This document shows, in pieces, positions 8,196 to 17,734 of a stretch of DNA of 54,871 bases (the stretch's first letter is position 1; each line of letters starts with the position of its first letter). The translations under genes were made by a program, and so were the position numbers. This DNA is from Campylobacterales bacterium (GTDB taxonomy: Bacteria > Campylobacterota > Campylobacteria > Campylobacterales > JALSKU01): the NCBI GenBank assembly GCA_027044945.1, contig JALUBK010000058.1:1-54871 (forward strand), read 5' to 3'. The notes under the pieces were generated by a model. It was not told the origin of the DNA. It searched no databases and was given only the letters and a program-made list of their open reading frames with translations.

Positions 8196-8350
8196 TAGTT
8201 ATTTTTATATTCGCCAGTAGTTTTATTTACATGATGAGGCATTCTCCAGCTCCCATCGCTATCTTTTACAGGTCTTGGCAAAGTTACTTTGTAATGTGTT
8301 CTTCTTTTTGCAGCTCTAGTTTTGCTGACTCTCCTCTTTGGTACTGCCAT
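8195..8350 (-). CDS. rpmF: 50S ribosomal protein L32
   Basis: A short gene of 51 codons. The protein begins [20 protein letters not shown], the conserved basic start of L32, and contains [18 protein letters not shown]. It binds 23S rRNA in the large subunit. A strong AAGGAG lies six bases before the ATG. It overlaps plsX by one base and is the first gene of rpmF-plsX-fabH. The zinc-binding cysteines found in some L32 proteins are absent. Confidence 0.97.
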   Translation of the reverse strand: MAVPKRRVSKTRAAKRRTHYKVTLPRPVKDSDGSWRMPHHVNKTTGEYKNN

Positions 8351-8393
8351 TTGTTCTCCTTAATTTATATTTTAAATGTTTTAACAATCAATT

Positions 8394-8807
8394 TTAGCTA
8401 ATTTCTCTTTTAGCAAAAAAGAAATTTATTTCTATTTTAGCATTTTCCAATGAATCACTTCCATGAACCGCATTTGCATCAATACTATCTGCAAAATCTG
8501 CTCTAATTGTTCCAGGATTTGCTTCTTTTGGATTTGTAGCACCCATTAATTCTCTATTTTTAGCAACAGCATTTTCACCTTCGAGAACCATTACGACTAC
8601 TGGTCCGCTTGTCATAAATTCAACCAATTCACCAAAAAAAGGTCTTTGTGCATGAACTGCATAGAAGTTTTCTGCATCTTTTTGGCTTAATTCTACTTTT
8701 TTCATTGCAGCGATTTTAAGAGAATTGCTTTCAAATCTATCTATAATCTTTCCGATTACACCCTTTTTAACCGCATCGGGTTTTATAATCGAGAGTGTTT
8801 GTTCCAT
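8394..8807 (-). CDS. ndk: Nucleoside diphosphate kinase
   Basis: The 137-residue kinase transfers the gamma phosphate between nucleoside triphosphates and diphosphates. The N-terminus [20 protein letters not shown] and the active-site segment [14 protein letters not shown] (phospho-histidine in NAVHGSDS) are diagnostic. The chosen start at 8807 gives the usual length and is preceded by GGAG. An in-frame ATG 12 bases upstream overlaps that Shine-Dalgarno site and is unlikely. It lies between rpmF and a ferredoxin gene on the same strand, and probably has its own promoter. Confidence 0.96.
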   Translation of the reverse strand: MEQTLSIIKPDAVKKGVIGKIIDRFESNSLKIAAMKKVELSQKDAENFYAVHAQRPFFGELVEFMTSGPVVVMVLEGENAVAKNRELMGATNPKEANPGTIRADFADSIDANAVHGSDSLENAKIEINFFFAKREIS

Positions 8808-8842
8808 TTTAATCTCCATTTGAAAATAATTTTAAGAGAGGG

Positions 8843-8851
8843 ATGATACCA
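8843..8851 (-). promoter_or_regulatory. Possible extended -10 for ndk
   Basis: On the minus strand TGGTATCAT resembles TGnTATAAT and lies about 36 bases before the ndk ATG, downstream of the ferredoxin terminator. Confidence 0.3.
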
Positions 8852-8932
8852 AATTTTTTCTATAATTAAGATTAAATTAGGCAAGTAATTTTAGTTTTAT
8901 AAGTATTTTTTCATTATAAGCTTAATTAAAAT

Positions 8933-8963
8933 AAAAATAGAGGACAAAATATCCTCTATTTTT
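8933..8963 (-). terminator. Intrinsic terminator after ferredoxin
   Basis: A perfect 12-bp stem has arms AAAAATAGAGGA (8933-8944) and TCCTCTATTTTT (8952-8963) and a 7-base loop. It starts three bases after the ferredoxin stop. On the minus strand the stem runs out into T-rich sequence, as expected for Rho-independent termination. Confidence 0.85.
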
Positions 8964-8966
8964 TAA

Positions 8967-9245
8967 TTATTCAACTACAGGAGTTTCTGCTTCTCCTCTA
9001 TCTTCTCTTTTAGGTTTATCAGGAGCAACACTTGGATCATCCCATACAATACAACCTTCAGTTGGACAAGCTTCCGCACAAGCAGGTGAATCATTATATC
9101 CAACACATTCTACACATTTATCTGGATATACATAATAAGTTTCTTCTCCTGTTGGATTATCCTCATCATCAACAATAGCTTCAACAGGACACTCATCTAT
9201 ACAAGCACCGCAACTAATACAACTATCTGTAATTTTAACTGACAT
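8967..9245 (-). CDS. 2[4Fe-4S] ferredoxin (YfhL/Alvin-type spacing)
   Basis: The 92-residue electron carrier has two cluster motifs. The first is CISCGACIDECP (C9, C12, C15, C19). The second is CVEC at C44/C47 with its third cysteine after an eight-residue insert (C56, then C60), plus a further C65. The long insert between the second and third cysteines of cluster two is typical of Alvin/YfhL-type low-potential ferredoxins. An acidic C-terminal tail of about 20 residues follows. AAGGAG precedes the ATG, an extended -10 lies upstream, and a strong terminator lies downstream, so the gene is probably monocistronic. Its redox partners cannot be told from context. Confidence 0.95.
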   Translation of the reverse strand: MSVKITDSCISCGACIDECPVEAIVDDEDNPTGEETYYVYPDKCVECVGYNDSPACAEACPTEGCIVWDDPSVAPDKPKREDRGEAETPVVE

Positions 9246-9272
9246 ATTCTTCTCCTTTTAATTTTTGTGAAA

Positions 9273-9281
9273 ACTATACCA
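9273..9281 (-). promoter_or_regulatory. Extended -10 for ferredoxin
   Basis: On the minus strand TGGTATAGT matches TGnTATAnT and lies about 28 bases before the ferredoxin start. Confidence 0.45.
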
Positions 9282-9301
9282 AATTGATACCCAAATCAAT
9301 C

Positions 9302-10459
9302 TTAAATTCCAAAATATGTTTTAATATTTTCTACTTTATCAATTTTTTCCCAAGTAAATTCAGGAAGTTCTCTTCCAAAATGTCCATAACTTGCTGTTTT
9401 TTGATAAATTGGCCTTACTAAGTCAAGAGTAGTGATAATACCTTTAGGGGTTAAATCAAATAATTTTTCAACACATTTTTCTATTTCTGTATCATCAACC
9501 CTGCCAGTGCCTTCGCTATTTATCATGATTGATACTGGTTCAACAACACCAATCGCATAAGCAATTTGAATAGTAACTTTTTCGCAAATACCACTAGCAA
9601 CTAAATTTTTAGCCACATATCTTGCCATATATGCCGCACTTCTATCTACTTTTGTCGGATCTTTACCACTAAATGCTCCGCCACCATGAGGACAAGAACC
9701 ACCATAAGTATCAACTATTATTTTTCTTCCTGTAAGTCCAGCATCTCCTTGAGGACCTCCTATAACAAATCTACCTGTTGGATTTATATGATATTTAATA
9801 TTATCAATATCAATATCCTGTGGAAGTTCTGGCAAAATAACTTCTTCAATAACAGCATCTTTCAATTTTTGATATGATACTTCAGGAGAATGTTGAGTAG
9901 AAACAACAACCGTATCCACTGCTTTTGGTTTTCCATTTTCATATCTAATACTTACTTGAGCTTTTCCATCAGGTCTTAAAAAAGGCAAAACACCGCTTTT
10001 TCTTTTTTGTGCCAATCCCATAGTTAATTTATGTGCCAAATAAATTGGAAGTGGCATATAAGTATCTGTTTCCTTGCAGGCATATCCAAACATCAAACCT
10101 TGATCACCAGCACCAATTTCTCCATTTTCTTGATCAACACCTTGATTAATATCAGGACTTTGTTCTCCTACTCCATTTAATATCCCAGCACTTCTGTAAT
10201 CAAATCCAAATGTTGAATCTGTATAACCAATTCCTCTTATAACATCTCTTGCAATATCTTGCAATGGAGCATAAGAAACAGTTTTTATTTCACCGGCAAT
10301 AACACAATATCCATTTGATAAAAGAGTTTCACAAGCTACTCTAGCATTTTTATCCCTTGCAATTATATAATCCAAAATTGCATCACTAATTTGATCAGCC
10401 ATTTTATCTGGATGACCTTCTGTAACAGATTCACTCGTAAATAAAAAATTTTTTGACAT
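9302..10459 (-). CDS. metK: S-adenosylmethionine synthetase
   Basis: The 385-residue enzyme forms S-adenosylmethionine from methionine and ATP. The start [20 protein letters not shown], the loop [12 protein letters not shown] and the glycine-rich [19 protein letters not shown] are diagnostic; all are intact. Length is normal. AGAGGA precedes the ATG. It is divergent from the peroxiredoxin gene. The roughly 30-base leader has no room for a SAM riboswitch. Confidence 0.98.
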   Translation of the reverse strand: MSKNFLFTSESVTEGHPDKMADQISDAILDYIIARDKNARVACETLLSNGYCVIAGEIKTVSYAPLQDIARDVIRGIGYTDSTFGFDYRSAGILNGVGEQSPDINQGVDQENGEIGAGDQGLMFGYACKETDTYMPLPIYLAHKLTMGLAQKRKSGVLPFLRPDGKAQVSIRYENGKPKAVDTVVVSTQHSPEVSYQKLKDAVIEEVILPELPQDIDIDNIKYHINPTGRFVIGGPQGDAGLTGRKIIVDTYGGSCPHGGGAFSGKDPTKVDRSAAYMARYVAKNLVASGICEKVTIQIAYAIGVVEPVSIMINSEGTGRVDDTEIEKCVEKLFDLTPKGIITTLDLVRPIYQKTASYGHFGRELPEFTWEKIDKVENIKTYFGI

Positions 10460-10489
10460 TTGTTTTCCTCTGTATTAATGAGATTAGCA

Positions 10490-10498
10490 ATTATATCA
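10490..10498 (-). promoter_or_regulatory. Extended -10 for metK
   Basis: Minus-strand TGATATAAT is a perfect TGnTATAAT, 31 bases upstream of the metK start. Confidence 0.6.
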
Positions 10499-10565
10499 AA
10501 TTTTTATTAAATAAAACACAATTCTAAATATAGATTTTTTTTTACAAAATAAATTAATTTTATTA

Positions 10566-10574
10566 TGATACAAT
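10566..10574 (+). promoter_or_regulatory. Extended -10 for peroxiredoxin
   Basis: TGATACAAT matches the extended -10 with one change in the hexamer, about 37 bases before the peroxiredoxin ATG. Confidence 0.5.
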
Positions 10575-10610
10575 TTAAATGTTGAAAAAATATTTTTTTA
10601 GGAGACGATA

Positions 10611-11207
10611 ATGATTGTAACAAATAAAGCACCAGATTTTACTGCAACTGCAGTTTTAGGCAACAATAAGATAGTTAATGATTTTAATTTATACGAAAAT
10701 TTTGGAGAAAAAGGCACAGTTGTATTTTTTTATCCATTAGATTTTACTTTTGTATGTCCTTCTGAAATCATAGCTTTTGATCACAGACTTGACGAATTTA
10801 CAAATAGAGGCATCAATGTCATAGGTATTTCAATAGATTCTCAATTTTCTCATTTTGCTTGGAAAAATACACCTGTAAATAAAGGTGGTATAGGACAAGT
10901 CAGATTTCCTTTGGTAGCTGATTTGAATAAACAAATAGCAAGAGATTTTGATGTTCTTTTGAATGAAAGTGTGGCACTAAGAGGCTCTTTTTTGATAGAT
11001 ACAGATGGAACAGTAAGACATGCTGTAATTAATGATTTACCGCTTGGAAGAAATATTGATGAAATGTTAAGAATGGTAGATACAATGTTATTCACAAATG
11101 AATATGGAGAAGTTTGTCCAGCAGGTTGGCACAAGGGAAAAGAAGGTATGAAAGCTTCAACTGATGGGGTTGCCAATTATCTCGCAGAACATGCAGAAGA
11201 ACTTTAA
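10611..11207 (+). CDS. Typical 2-Cys peroxiredoxin (AhpC/TSA family)
   Basis: The 198-residue enzyme reduces hydrogen peroxide and organic peroxides. The peroxidatic cysteine is C49 in FYPLDFTFVCPSE, and the resolving cysteine is C169 in EVCPAGW, as in typical 2-Cys (Prx1/AhpC) enzymes. Length is normal. A strong AGGAG precedes the ATG, and an intrinsic terminator lies just downstream, so it is probably a single-gene unit. Campylobacterota members of this family are named ahpC or tsaA. No AhpF is adjacent, so thioredoxin is the likely reductant. Confidence 0.95.
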   Translation: MIVTNKAPDFTATAVLGNNKIVNDFNLYENFGEKGTVVFFYPLDFTFVCPSEIIAFDHRLDEFTNRGINVIGISIDSQFSHFAWKNTPVNKGGIGQVRFPLVADLNKQIARDFDVLLNESVALRGSFLIDTDGTVRHAVINDLPLGRNIDEMLRMVDTMLFTNEYGEVCPAGWHKGKEGMKASTDGVANYLAEHAEEL

Positions 11208-11236
11208 TACACTATCTATTAAAATATAATATATTG

Positions 11237-11274
11237 AAGATAAGAGTTTAGATATTTTCTGCTCTTATCTTTTT
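11237..11274 (+). terminator. Intrinsic terminator after peroxiredoxin, overlapping dxs 3' end
   Basis: A perfect 10-bp stem has arms AAGATAAGAG (11237-11246) and CTCTTATCTT (11262-11271), a 15-base loop and a following T run. It terminates plus-strand transcription. The right arm lies within the last codons of dxs on the opposite strand. Confidence 0.8.
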
Positions 11275-13068
11275 GGCTATTTGTTGAGGCAAAAGTCTTA
11301 AACTTTTTTCTACCTCTTTTGTATTTCCGTGAACAATAAATTGATCATTATATTCAAAAGATATTATTTCTATATTAAAAATTTTATTTTCATTTAATAG
11401 TTCCAATATAGCGGATGCAACACCACCCTTTTTAACACTATCGCTAAAAACATACCATTTTTTATATTTTTTAGATAATTCAATAAGCATTTTTTCATCT
11501 AATGGTTTCACAAAAACAAGATCTAAAATAGCAGGATTCATTTCATCTTTTATCAATTCGTATGTTTCACAAGCCCTTCCTACACCATTACCAAAACCTA
11601 TAAATAATATATTATCTCCATCTTTTAAAAGTTGAGCTTTTCCTAATTGGTATTTAGCTGGTTCGTATTTAGAAGAATCCAAAAAAGTCCCTCTTGGATA
11701 CCTAAAAGCACAAGGAGTTTTCATTTCATAAGCAAATTCAACTGCATATTTCATACTAAGCTTATCTCTTGGGGCAAAAACTGTCATATTCGGCAAAATT
11801 CTTAAAAAAGATACATCAAAAAGCCCTTGGTGTGTCTCTCCATCTTCGCCCACAATTCCTGCTCTATCAAGTGCAAAAACAATAGGCAATCCCATAATAC
11901 AGACATCATGAATAACTTGGTCATATGCTCTTTGCAAAAATGTTGAATAAATAACAACAAATGGCTTAAATCCCTCTTTTGCCAATGCTGCCATGGAAGT
12001 AACCGCATGTTGTTCAGCAATAGCAACATCCCAAAATCTTGTAGGAAATTTTTCTATACATTTACTAAGTCCTGTGCCACTAGGCATAGCTGCAGTAACT
12101 CCTACTATGTCTTCTTTTTTAGTTGCCATTTCACACAAAGCATTACTAAAAAGAGTTGTGGCATTTTGACTATTTTTTTTTCTCAAAGATTCTCCTGTTT
12201 TTAAATCAAACGGACCGACTCCATGCCAATTTTCCATATATCCTTCTGCTTTAGAATATCCTTTTCCTTTTAAAGTTTGAGCATGAATAACAACTGGACC
12301 TTTAAAATCTTTTGCAATCTTAAATGTTTCAATTATCTCTTTTATGTTATTGCCATTAATTGGACCGATATAATCAATTCCTAACTCTTCAAAAAACATT
12401 CCCGGAGTTATAAGTTTTAATAAATCTTCAAATTTTTTCGCTACATAAGATGCACTATCTGGAAAATGATTTAGAAATTTTTCTGTTATTTTTTTAAATT
12501 TTTGATAACTGTTTTCAGCCATTTTTTTAGATAAATATTTACTAATTGCTCCTATTGGTTTAGATATGCTCATCTCGTTATCATTTAATATTATAACAAC
12601 ATGATATTTCTTATCCCCCAATTCATTTAATGCTTCATAAACCATTCCTGCAGTCAATGAACCATCGCCTATTAAAGCAATAGGAGTTCTGTTTTCATTT
12701 TTTAATTTGATAGCTTTTGCTGCACCAACAGCCAAAGAGATAGAAGTAGAACTATGACCGGCTATAAAATAATCAAAGGGAGATTCACTTGGCTTTGTAT
12801 ATCCACTAATCCCACCAAAAGTTCTTAAACTATCAAAATTATTCCATCTATCCGTCAATAACTTATGTGCATATGCTTGATGGCTTACATCGAAAATAAA
12901 AGGGTCTTTTTTAACATCGAAAACATAGTGCATCCCCACAATAAGCTCCACAGCTCCAATAGGAGAACTCAAATGACCACCATTTTTGCTGACAGTAGAC
13001 AAAATCTTCTTTCTTATATTTGCACTAATTTCTTTTAATTCTTCTATATTTTTTTCTTTTATATTCAT
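11248..13068 (-). CDS. dxs: 1-deoxy-D-xylulose-5-phosphate synthase
   Basis: The 606-residue thiamine diphosphate enzyme condenses pyruvate and glyceraldehyde-3-phosphate, the first step of the MEP isoprenoid pathway. Visible motifs are DVSHQAYAHKLLTDR, FDYFIAGHSSTSIS, the cofactor loop IGDGSLTAGMVYEALNELGD, GEDGETHQGLFDVSFLR and the C-terminal transketolase region FIGFGNGVGRACE. Length is normal. Its ATG overlaps the fliH stop (ATGA), making it the last gene of the lysA-to-dxs run. The fliF-fliG-fliH-dxs order is, as I recall, shared with Campylobacter. Confidence 0.97.
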   Translation of the reverse strand: MNIKEKNIEELKEISANIRKKILSTVSKNGGHLSSPIGAVELIVGMHYVFDVKKDPFIFDVSHQAYAHKLLTDRWNNFDSLRTFGGISGYTKPSESPFDYFIAGHSSTSISLAVGAAKAIKLKNENRTPIALIGDGSLTAGMVYEALNELGDKKYHVVIILNDNEMSISKPIGAISKYLSKKMAENSYQKFKKITEKFLNHFPDSASYVAKKFEDLLKLITPGMFFEELGIDYIGPINGNNIKEIIETFKIAKDFKGPVVIHAQTLKGKGYSKAEGYMENWHGVGPFDLKTGESLRKKNSQNATTLFSNALCEMATKKEDIVGVTAAMPSGTGLSKCIEKFPTRFWDVAIAEQHAVTSMAALAKEGFKPFVVIYSTFLQRAYDQVIHDVCIMGLPIVFALDRAGIVGEDGETHQGLFDVSFLRILPNMTVFAPRDKLSMKYAVEFAYEMKTPCAFRYPRGTFLDSSKYEPAKYQLGKAQLLKDGDNILFIGFGNGVGRACETYELIKDEMNPAILDLVFVKPLDEKMLIELSKKYKKWYVFSDSVKKGGVASAILELLNENKIFNIEIISFEYNDQFIVHGNTKEVEKSLRLLPQQIAKKIRAENI

Positions 13069-13856
13069 GTATTTATCTTTAATATTAATTCTTTTGCCTT
13101 TTCTATTCTTGTTTTTATATCTCCATCAATATTTCCAATATTGCTAAATAAAATAACACCACCTTTGCTGATAGCATCATCTTTTGATATTTCAATATTT
13201 GTTTTTTCACTAAATTTATTTTTAATATATTCATAATCTTGTGAATTTACTTTAATATCAATCTTGGTTGCATCTTTTAATTCTTCTAATAATTTTACCG
13301 CTAAAGAGTATGCAATTTCTTGAGAATCTTTAGATATCTCTTTTTCTATAACTTCTTTTGCTATTTCAAGAGATACTTCTGTAAGTTCATTCTTAAGATT
13401 TTCAATTTTTTGATTAAATGTATCATATAAATCTTCTAATTTTTTAATGGATGCTAAATATTGCTCTTTTAAATTATTAAAATCTTTTTCAAAATCTTTT
13501 TTAGCATTTTCATATCCCTCTTTTTTACCTTTTTCATATGCATCATTAGTCTCTTTTTGGAGTCTTGCCTCGAACTCTTTTTGACCATCTTCTATTTGCA
13601 TTTGAAGTTTTATTAATTCACTGGACATTTTATCACTTTTTTTAAGCAATTCAGAAATAAAATCGTCTTTTATCTCTTTTTCTTCTTCATCTTTTAAAAT
13701 TTTTACATTATTATTGTTTATCTCATTTTCTTCTGTTTTGAAAGATTGATTTTCAACAACATCTGTATCTTGATTTTTTTGAGAACTTAAAATCTTAAAA
13801 TTATATTTTTTAACAACATGCTTATCTATGGAATTCGAATTTATAATATTTTTCAT
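13065..13856 (-). CDS. fliH: Flagellar assembly protein FliH
   Basis: The 263-residue protein has a variable, charged N-terminus, a long coiled coil (about residues 65-165, rich in E and K) and a C-terminal FliH/YscL-like domain with EVSLEIAKEVIEKEI and KGGVILFSNIGNIDGDIKTR. FliH binds and restrains the FliI ATPase of the flagellar export apparatus. Assignment rests on the C-terminal domain and on position directly after fliG. The ribosome-binding site is weak, so translation is probably coupled to fliG, nine bases upstream. Confidence 0.85.
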   Translation of the reverse strand: MKNIINSNSIDKHVVKKYNFKILSSQKNQDTDVVENQSFKTEENEINNNNVKILKDEEEKEIKDDFISELLKKSDKMSSELIKLQMQIEDGQKEFEARLQKETNDAYEKGKKEGYENAKKDFEKDFNNLKEQYLASIKKLEDLYDTFNQKIENLKNELTEVSLEIAKEVIEKEISKDSQEIAYSLAVKLLEELKDATKIDIKVNSQDYEYIKNKFSEKTNIEISKDDAISKGGVILFSNIGNIDGDIKTRIEKAKELILKINT

Positions 13857-13864
13857 TTTTTATT

Positions 13865-14893
13865 TTACTCAATCATTTCATCAGATTCGCCTATTTGAAT
13901 TAAACCTTGTTCGGCCAACTTTTGAACTTCTTCTACTATTTTTCTTTGTGCTTCTTCCACATCTTTTACTCTTACTGCACCTAAAAATTGCATCTCTTCG
14001 TTAAAAGCCTCTTGAGCTCTTTGGGACATACTTCCTAAAAATTTATCTCTTAGCTCGTCTGGAGAACCTTTTAAGGCTATCATCAAATCCTTTTTATCAG
14101 CAACTTTCAAAATCTCTCTTATACCATTATTATCCATTTTTGAAATATCTTCAAAAGTAAACATCATATCTTTAATAGTATTTGCCAATTTTTCATCTGC
14201 TTGTTCAACAAGTCCAAGAGTAGATTTTGCTGCTTTTTGCCCCAATCTATTTAAAATTTCTGCTACCGCTCTAGGACCGCCAACTTCTACTTTGTAAGAA
14301 GTCAATGATTCAAGCTTACTTTCCAATATAGTTGAAACTCTTTTTATGATTGAAGGAGAAATATCTCCGAGATTTGCCATTCTTATGGTAACTTCACTTC
14401 TTAATTCATCAGAAAAAAAACTAATAGTTTCAGCAGCATTGGTAGGATCCATGTGTGCCAATATTAAAGCAATAGTTTGAGGATGTTCGTTTACTATAAA
14501 ATCAGCTAATTGTTGAGGTTTTACTTGATCTAAATAACCAAAACTTTGGCCACTTTCCATACTTTTAGCCAAACTATCAAGAATTCTTTGAGCTTCATCA
14601 GAACCTAATGTCCTATATAAAATATCTTTTGCATATTCGAGTCCACCTGTTCTAATATATTGATTTGATTGAGTGATAGCATAAAATTCTTCCAAAATTG
14701 CTGTTGCAACTTGTTTATCAATATCTTTGGCTTTTGCAATATATTTTGAAATTTCAGTAATTGTATCTATATTCATGTTGGAAAATATAGTTGTTGTAGC
14801 ATCTTCTCCTAATTGAATTAAAAAAATAGCAATTTTCTCTGCCATTGTTAAACTATCATAAACATTTTGCTGTTCTTTTGTTAATTTAATCAA
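13865..14893 (-). CDS. fliG: Flagellar motor switch protein FliG
   Basis: The 342-residue protein forms the rotor ring that contacts the stator. The middle-domain motif EHPQTIALILAHM (EHPQ) and the C-terminal torque helix region (DLMIALKGSPDELRDKFLGS) are clear. Length is standard. The start codon is TTG, preceded by AAGGGA. It lies four bases after fliF, so ring components are made together. Confidence 0.97.
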   Translation of the reverse strand: MIKLTKEQQNVYDSLTMAEKIAIFLIQLGEDATTTIFSNMNIDTITEISKYIAKAKDIDKQVATAILEEFYAITQSNQYIRTGGLEYAKDILYRTLGSDEAQRILDSLAKSMESGQSFGYLDQVKPQQLADFIVNEHPQTIALILAHMDPTNAAETISFFSDELRSEVTIRMANLGDISPSIIKRVSTILESKLESLTSYKVEVGGPRAVAEILNRLGQKAAKSTLGLVEQADEKLANTIKDMMFTFEDISKMDNNGIREILKVADKKDLMIALKGSPDELRDKFLGSMSQRAQEAFNEEMQFLGAVRVKDVEEAQRKIVEEVQKLAEQGLIQIGESDEMIE

Positions 14894-14896
14894 TTT

Positions 14897-16612
14897 TTAT
14901 CCCTTGTTTGCCGATTTTAAACTTACATCTCTTTCGCTTTTAAAAAGAGATTCTAATATATGAGCCATATCTTCTGGTTTATGTTCAACTAACTCTTTCA
15001 TTTTGTCAAGAAGGATATCATATTTTACTTCTTCTTCTTTAAAATTACCCTCAATACCAAGCTGTTCTTCTACTTTTTTTCTCATTGCTTTAAATTTATC
15101 CAATGTATCCTCTGCTGTTTCTTCTTCATCCACTGTTTCTTCATAAGACACTTCATCTTCTTCATCAATATTGGTTTCAACCATTTTTTGAATAAACGGA
15201 ATAATAACTTTTTTGTAAAAAATTAAAATTAAAATTAAAACTATAATAAATTTTAAAACAGGAATAATAGGATTCACATAATTTCTAATCTTATTCATAA
15301 AAGTTTGAGTAATAGGTGCTTCTATATTGGATGATAAAGGTTTAAATTCAAAACTGCTAACCGTTACTTCATCACCTCTTTTTGCATTAAAACCAATAGT
15401 TTGTTTTACTATATTTTTTATTTGCGCCAATTCGTTTGCACTAAGAGGCACAAATTTTTTACCAATAATTTTACCATTTTTATCTTTTTTATCAACATAT
15501 TTACCATCAACTACAACCGCAGCAGTTACTCTTTTTAATGTCGCAAATTCTCCTTTAGATTTAGAAACTGTTGAAGATATTTCATAATTTGTTGTAGTAG
15601 TGCTTTTTGTATATATATTTTTTTTTGCACCTGTCTTGCTTAACCCCTGAACAGGACCTATATTGCTAACAGCACCCGGAACTCCGCCTACTTGTTGAGA
15701 GGGGACATATCCTTCTTTTTTTATATCTTCAGTTTGCTCACTTCTTGGAACAGAATTTGGATCATAAACTTTAGAAACTTCACTTTTTTTATTAAAGTCA
15801 AAATCAATATTAACTTTAGCTACTACTTTATTTTTTCCTCCAACTATAGGAGCTAAAACATTTTGTATTTTTTGTTCATAACTGTTTTCAAATATTTTTT
15901 TATATTCTATTTGTTCTTTTACCGCATCAGAATCAAAACCTTCATTGTCGGCACCCAAAGTTACACCATTTGAATCTACTACTTTTACATTATTTGTTGT
16001 TAATCTTGGAACTGAAGCTGCTACTAAATTTTTAATACCCAAAATTTGCTTATTAGAAAGTTTCGTCATTGGCTCTAAATAAACTACAACTGATGCCGTT
16101 GGAGAAGCACTATTGTCTGTAAAAACACTCTCTTTGGGAATAGCAATATTAACTGAAGCTTTTTCAATAGGATCCAATCCTTGAATTGTTCTAGTTAATT
16201 CACCCTCTAAAGCTCTTAAATATTTTATTTGTTCTTCAAAATCAGTAGTTCCAAAGCTTTGCTTATTAAATAGTTCAAAACCAACTACAGAATTTTTAGG
16301 TATTCCCTTAGAAGCTATGGCAATTCTTTCTTTATAAACAACATTTCTAGGAACTTCAATAGTTCCTTCATTTATAATTTTATAAGGAATATTATCTTTT
16401 TTAAGTTGCTGAATAATAAGTGCAGAATCAGAAGGAGAAGTGTTATCAAACAATACACTATAATCTTTTATATTATTTTGTTTATTATAAACAACCAAAA
16501 AAACTAAAAATCCCACCAATGCAATTAAAGATAAAGATATAACAATCTTTTGTTTTTGAGATAATTTTTGTATGGTATCAATTATTTGTTGTAGTAATTG
16601 TTTAAATTCCAT
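14897..16612 (-). CDS. fliF: Flagellar MS-ring protein FliF
   Basis: The 571-residue protein forms the membrane-embedded MS ring. Membrane segments lie near residues 24-44 and 443-465. The YscJ/FliF ring-building domains lie between them, with motifs VGFELFNKQSFGTTDFEEQ, RALEGELTRTI and SVVVYLEP. A long acidic C-terminal cytoplasmic tail carries the FliG-binding end. AGGA upstream lies in the end of hisC. FliF, FliG and FliH are consecutive, as in many flagellates. Confidence 0.96.
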   Translation of the reverse strand: MEFKQLLQQIIDTIQKLSQKQKIVISLSLIALVGFLVFLVVYNKQNNIKDYSVLFDNTSPSDSALIIQQLKKDNIPYKIINEGTIEVPRNVVYKERIAIASKGIPKNSVVGFELFNKQSFGTTDFEEQIKYLRALEGELTRTIQGLDPIEKASVNIAIPKESVFTDNSASPTASVVVYLEPMTKLSNKQILGIKNLVAASVPRLTTNNVKVVDSNGVTLGADNEGFDSDAVKEQIEYKKIFENSYEQKIQNVLAPIVGGKNKVVAKVNIDFDFNKKSEVSKVYDPNSVPRSEQTEDIKKEGYVPSQQVGGVPGAVSNIGPVQGLSKTGAKKNIYTKSTTTTNYEISSTVSKSKGEFATLKRVTAAVVVDGKYVDKKDKNGKIIGKKFVPLSANELAQIKNIVKQTIGFNAKRGDEVTVSSFEFKPLSSNIEAPITQTFMNKIRNYVNPIIPVLKFIIVLILILIFYKKVIIPFIQKMVETNIDEEDEVSYEETVDEEETAEDTLDKFKAMRKKVEEQLGIEGNFKEEEVKYDILLDKMKELVEHKPEDMAHILESLFKSERDVSLKSANKG

Positions 16613-16614
16613 TA

Positions 16615-17721
16615 TTATCCTGCATTATAAATTTGTAAAAAATTTGTAAAAAATTTACTGTTTTCTTCTTTTTTACCTATTGTTATTCTTATGGCATTAA
16701 GCCCATAAGCATCCAAATCTCTAATTATTATACCTTTTTTTAGCAAAGAATTTGAAATTTTTGTAGAATTTTTGTTATTTTTTAATAAAAAAGTAATAAA
16801 ATTTGTATAACTGGGTATAAATTTTATCTTATTTTGTATCGCAAACTCTTCATATCTTTTCATTTCCTTAAAACTGTTTTCTAAATATTTATAAATAAAA
16901 TCTTCATCTTTTAATGCTTCTATCGCGGCTTTTAAACTTAAAGTTGTAATATTAAACGGTGGTCTTAATTTTGTTAAATTAGATATTATCTCTTTATTAG
17001 ATATGCCATATCCAACTCTCATTCCTCCAAGTCCATAAACTTTGGAAAAAGTCCCTAAATAAATAACATTTGAAAAATTATTTATCAAATCTTTTGGATA
17101 AAGTTCTTTTTCTTTATCTTTGAAAGATGCAAATTCTTGATATGCACCATCAATTACAATCAGAGTGTCTTGATCAATTTTTTTAATAAATTCATATATA
17201 TCATTTTTATTCAAACATTCACCGGTAGGATTATTAGGAACACATAAAAAAATTATTTTAATCTTTTTTTCTTTTTTGTAAATATCTAAAAATTCTTCTA
17301 AATTGTGTCCTTCAGAAGTAGTTTTTAAAATAGTAGTTCCGACAGATCTTGAATAAATATCATATATAGCAAAAGTTGTTTTTGCCATTAAAACTTTATT
17401 GTTTTTATTTGCTTTAGCTCGTATAATAAATTCAAGTATTTGATCACTTCCAGCTCCGATAATAACATTATCTTCTTCGATATTAAATCTTTTTGTCAAA
17501 CCATCTTTCAACTCATACATACTGTCATCAGGATAAAGATTCATTTTATCGCATATATTTCGAACAGCTTCCACGACTTTTGGACTAGAACCATAAGGAT
17601 TTTCATTGCTGGCAAGTTTAATAACATCTTTTGGTTTGATTCCAAATTCTCTAACAACAAGTTCAATAGGTTTCCCCGCAGAATAATTTTTTATCCCTTT
17701 TAATTCTTCATTAAATTTCAC
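16615..17721 (-). CDS. hisC: Histidinol-phosphate aminotransferase
   Basis: This 368-residue PLP aminotransferase acts in histidine synthesis. Motifs include [34 protein letters not shown] and the PLP lysine in [17 protein letters not shown]; the C-terminal [10 protein letters not shown] arginine is present. The start is GTG with AGGA in front. It sits between pheA and fliF, an order I recall from Campylobacter, where it may also serve aromatic amino acid transamination. Confidence 0.94.
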   Translation of the reverse strand: MKFNEELKGIKNYSAGKPIELVVREFGIKPKDVIKLASNENPYGSSPKVVEAVRNICDKMNLYPDDSMYELKDGLTKRFNIEEDNVIIGAGSDQILEFIIRAKANKNNKVLMAKTTFAIYDIYSRSVGTTILKTTSEGHNLEEFLDIYKKEKKIKIIFLCVPNNPTGECLNKNDIYEFIKKIDQDTLIVIDGAYQEFASFKDKEKELYPKDLINNFSNVIYLGTFSKVYGLGGMRVGYGISNKEIISNLTKLRPPFNITTLSLKAAIEALKDEDFIYKYLENSFKEMKRYEEFAIQNKIKFIPSYTNFITFLLKNNKNSTKISNSLLKKGIIIRDLDAYGLNAIRITIGKKEENSKFFTNFLQIYNAG

Positions 17722-17734
17722 AATATTCCTTTGG

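Noticed and set aside
8808-8819. Upstream ATG for ndk giving four extra residues
   Set aside because: It overlaps the GGAG that serves the next ATG, and the shorter protein has the usual family length.
10460-10489. Possible SAM riboswitch in the metK leader
   Set aside because: The predicted leader is only about 25-30 bases, far too short for any known SAM aptamer.
10605-10625. GATAATGATTGT near the peroxiredoxin start resembles half a Fur/PerR box
   Set aside because: It overlaps the ribosome-binding site and start codon, lacks a matching second half, and such AT-rich strings are common here.
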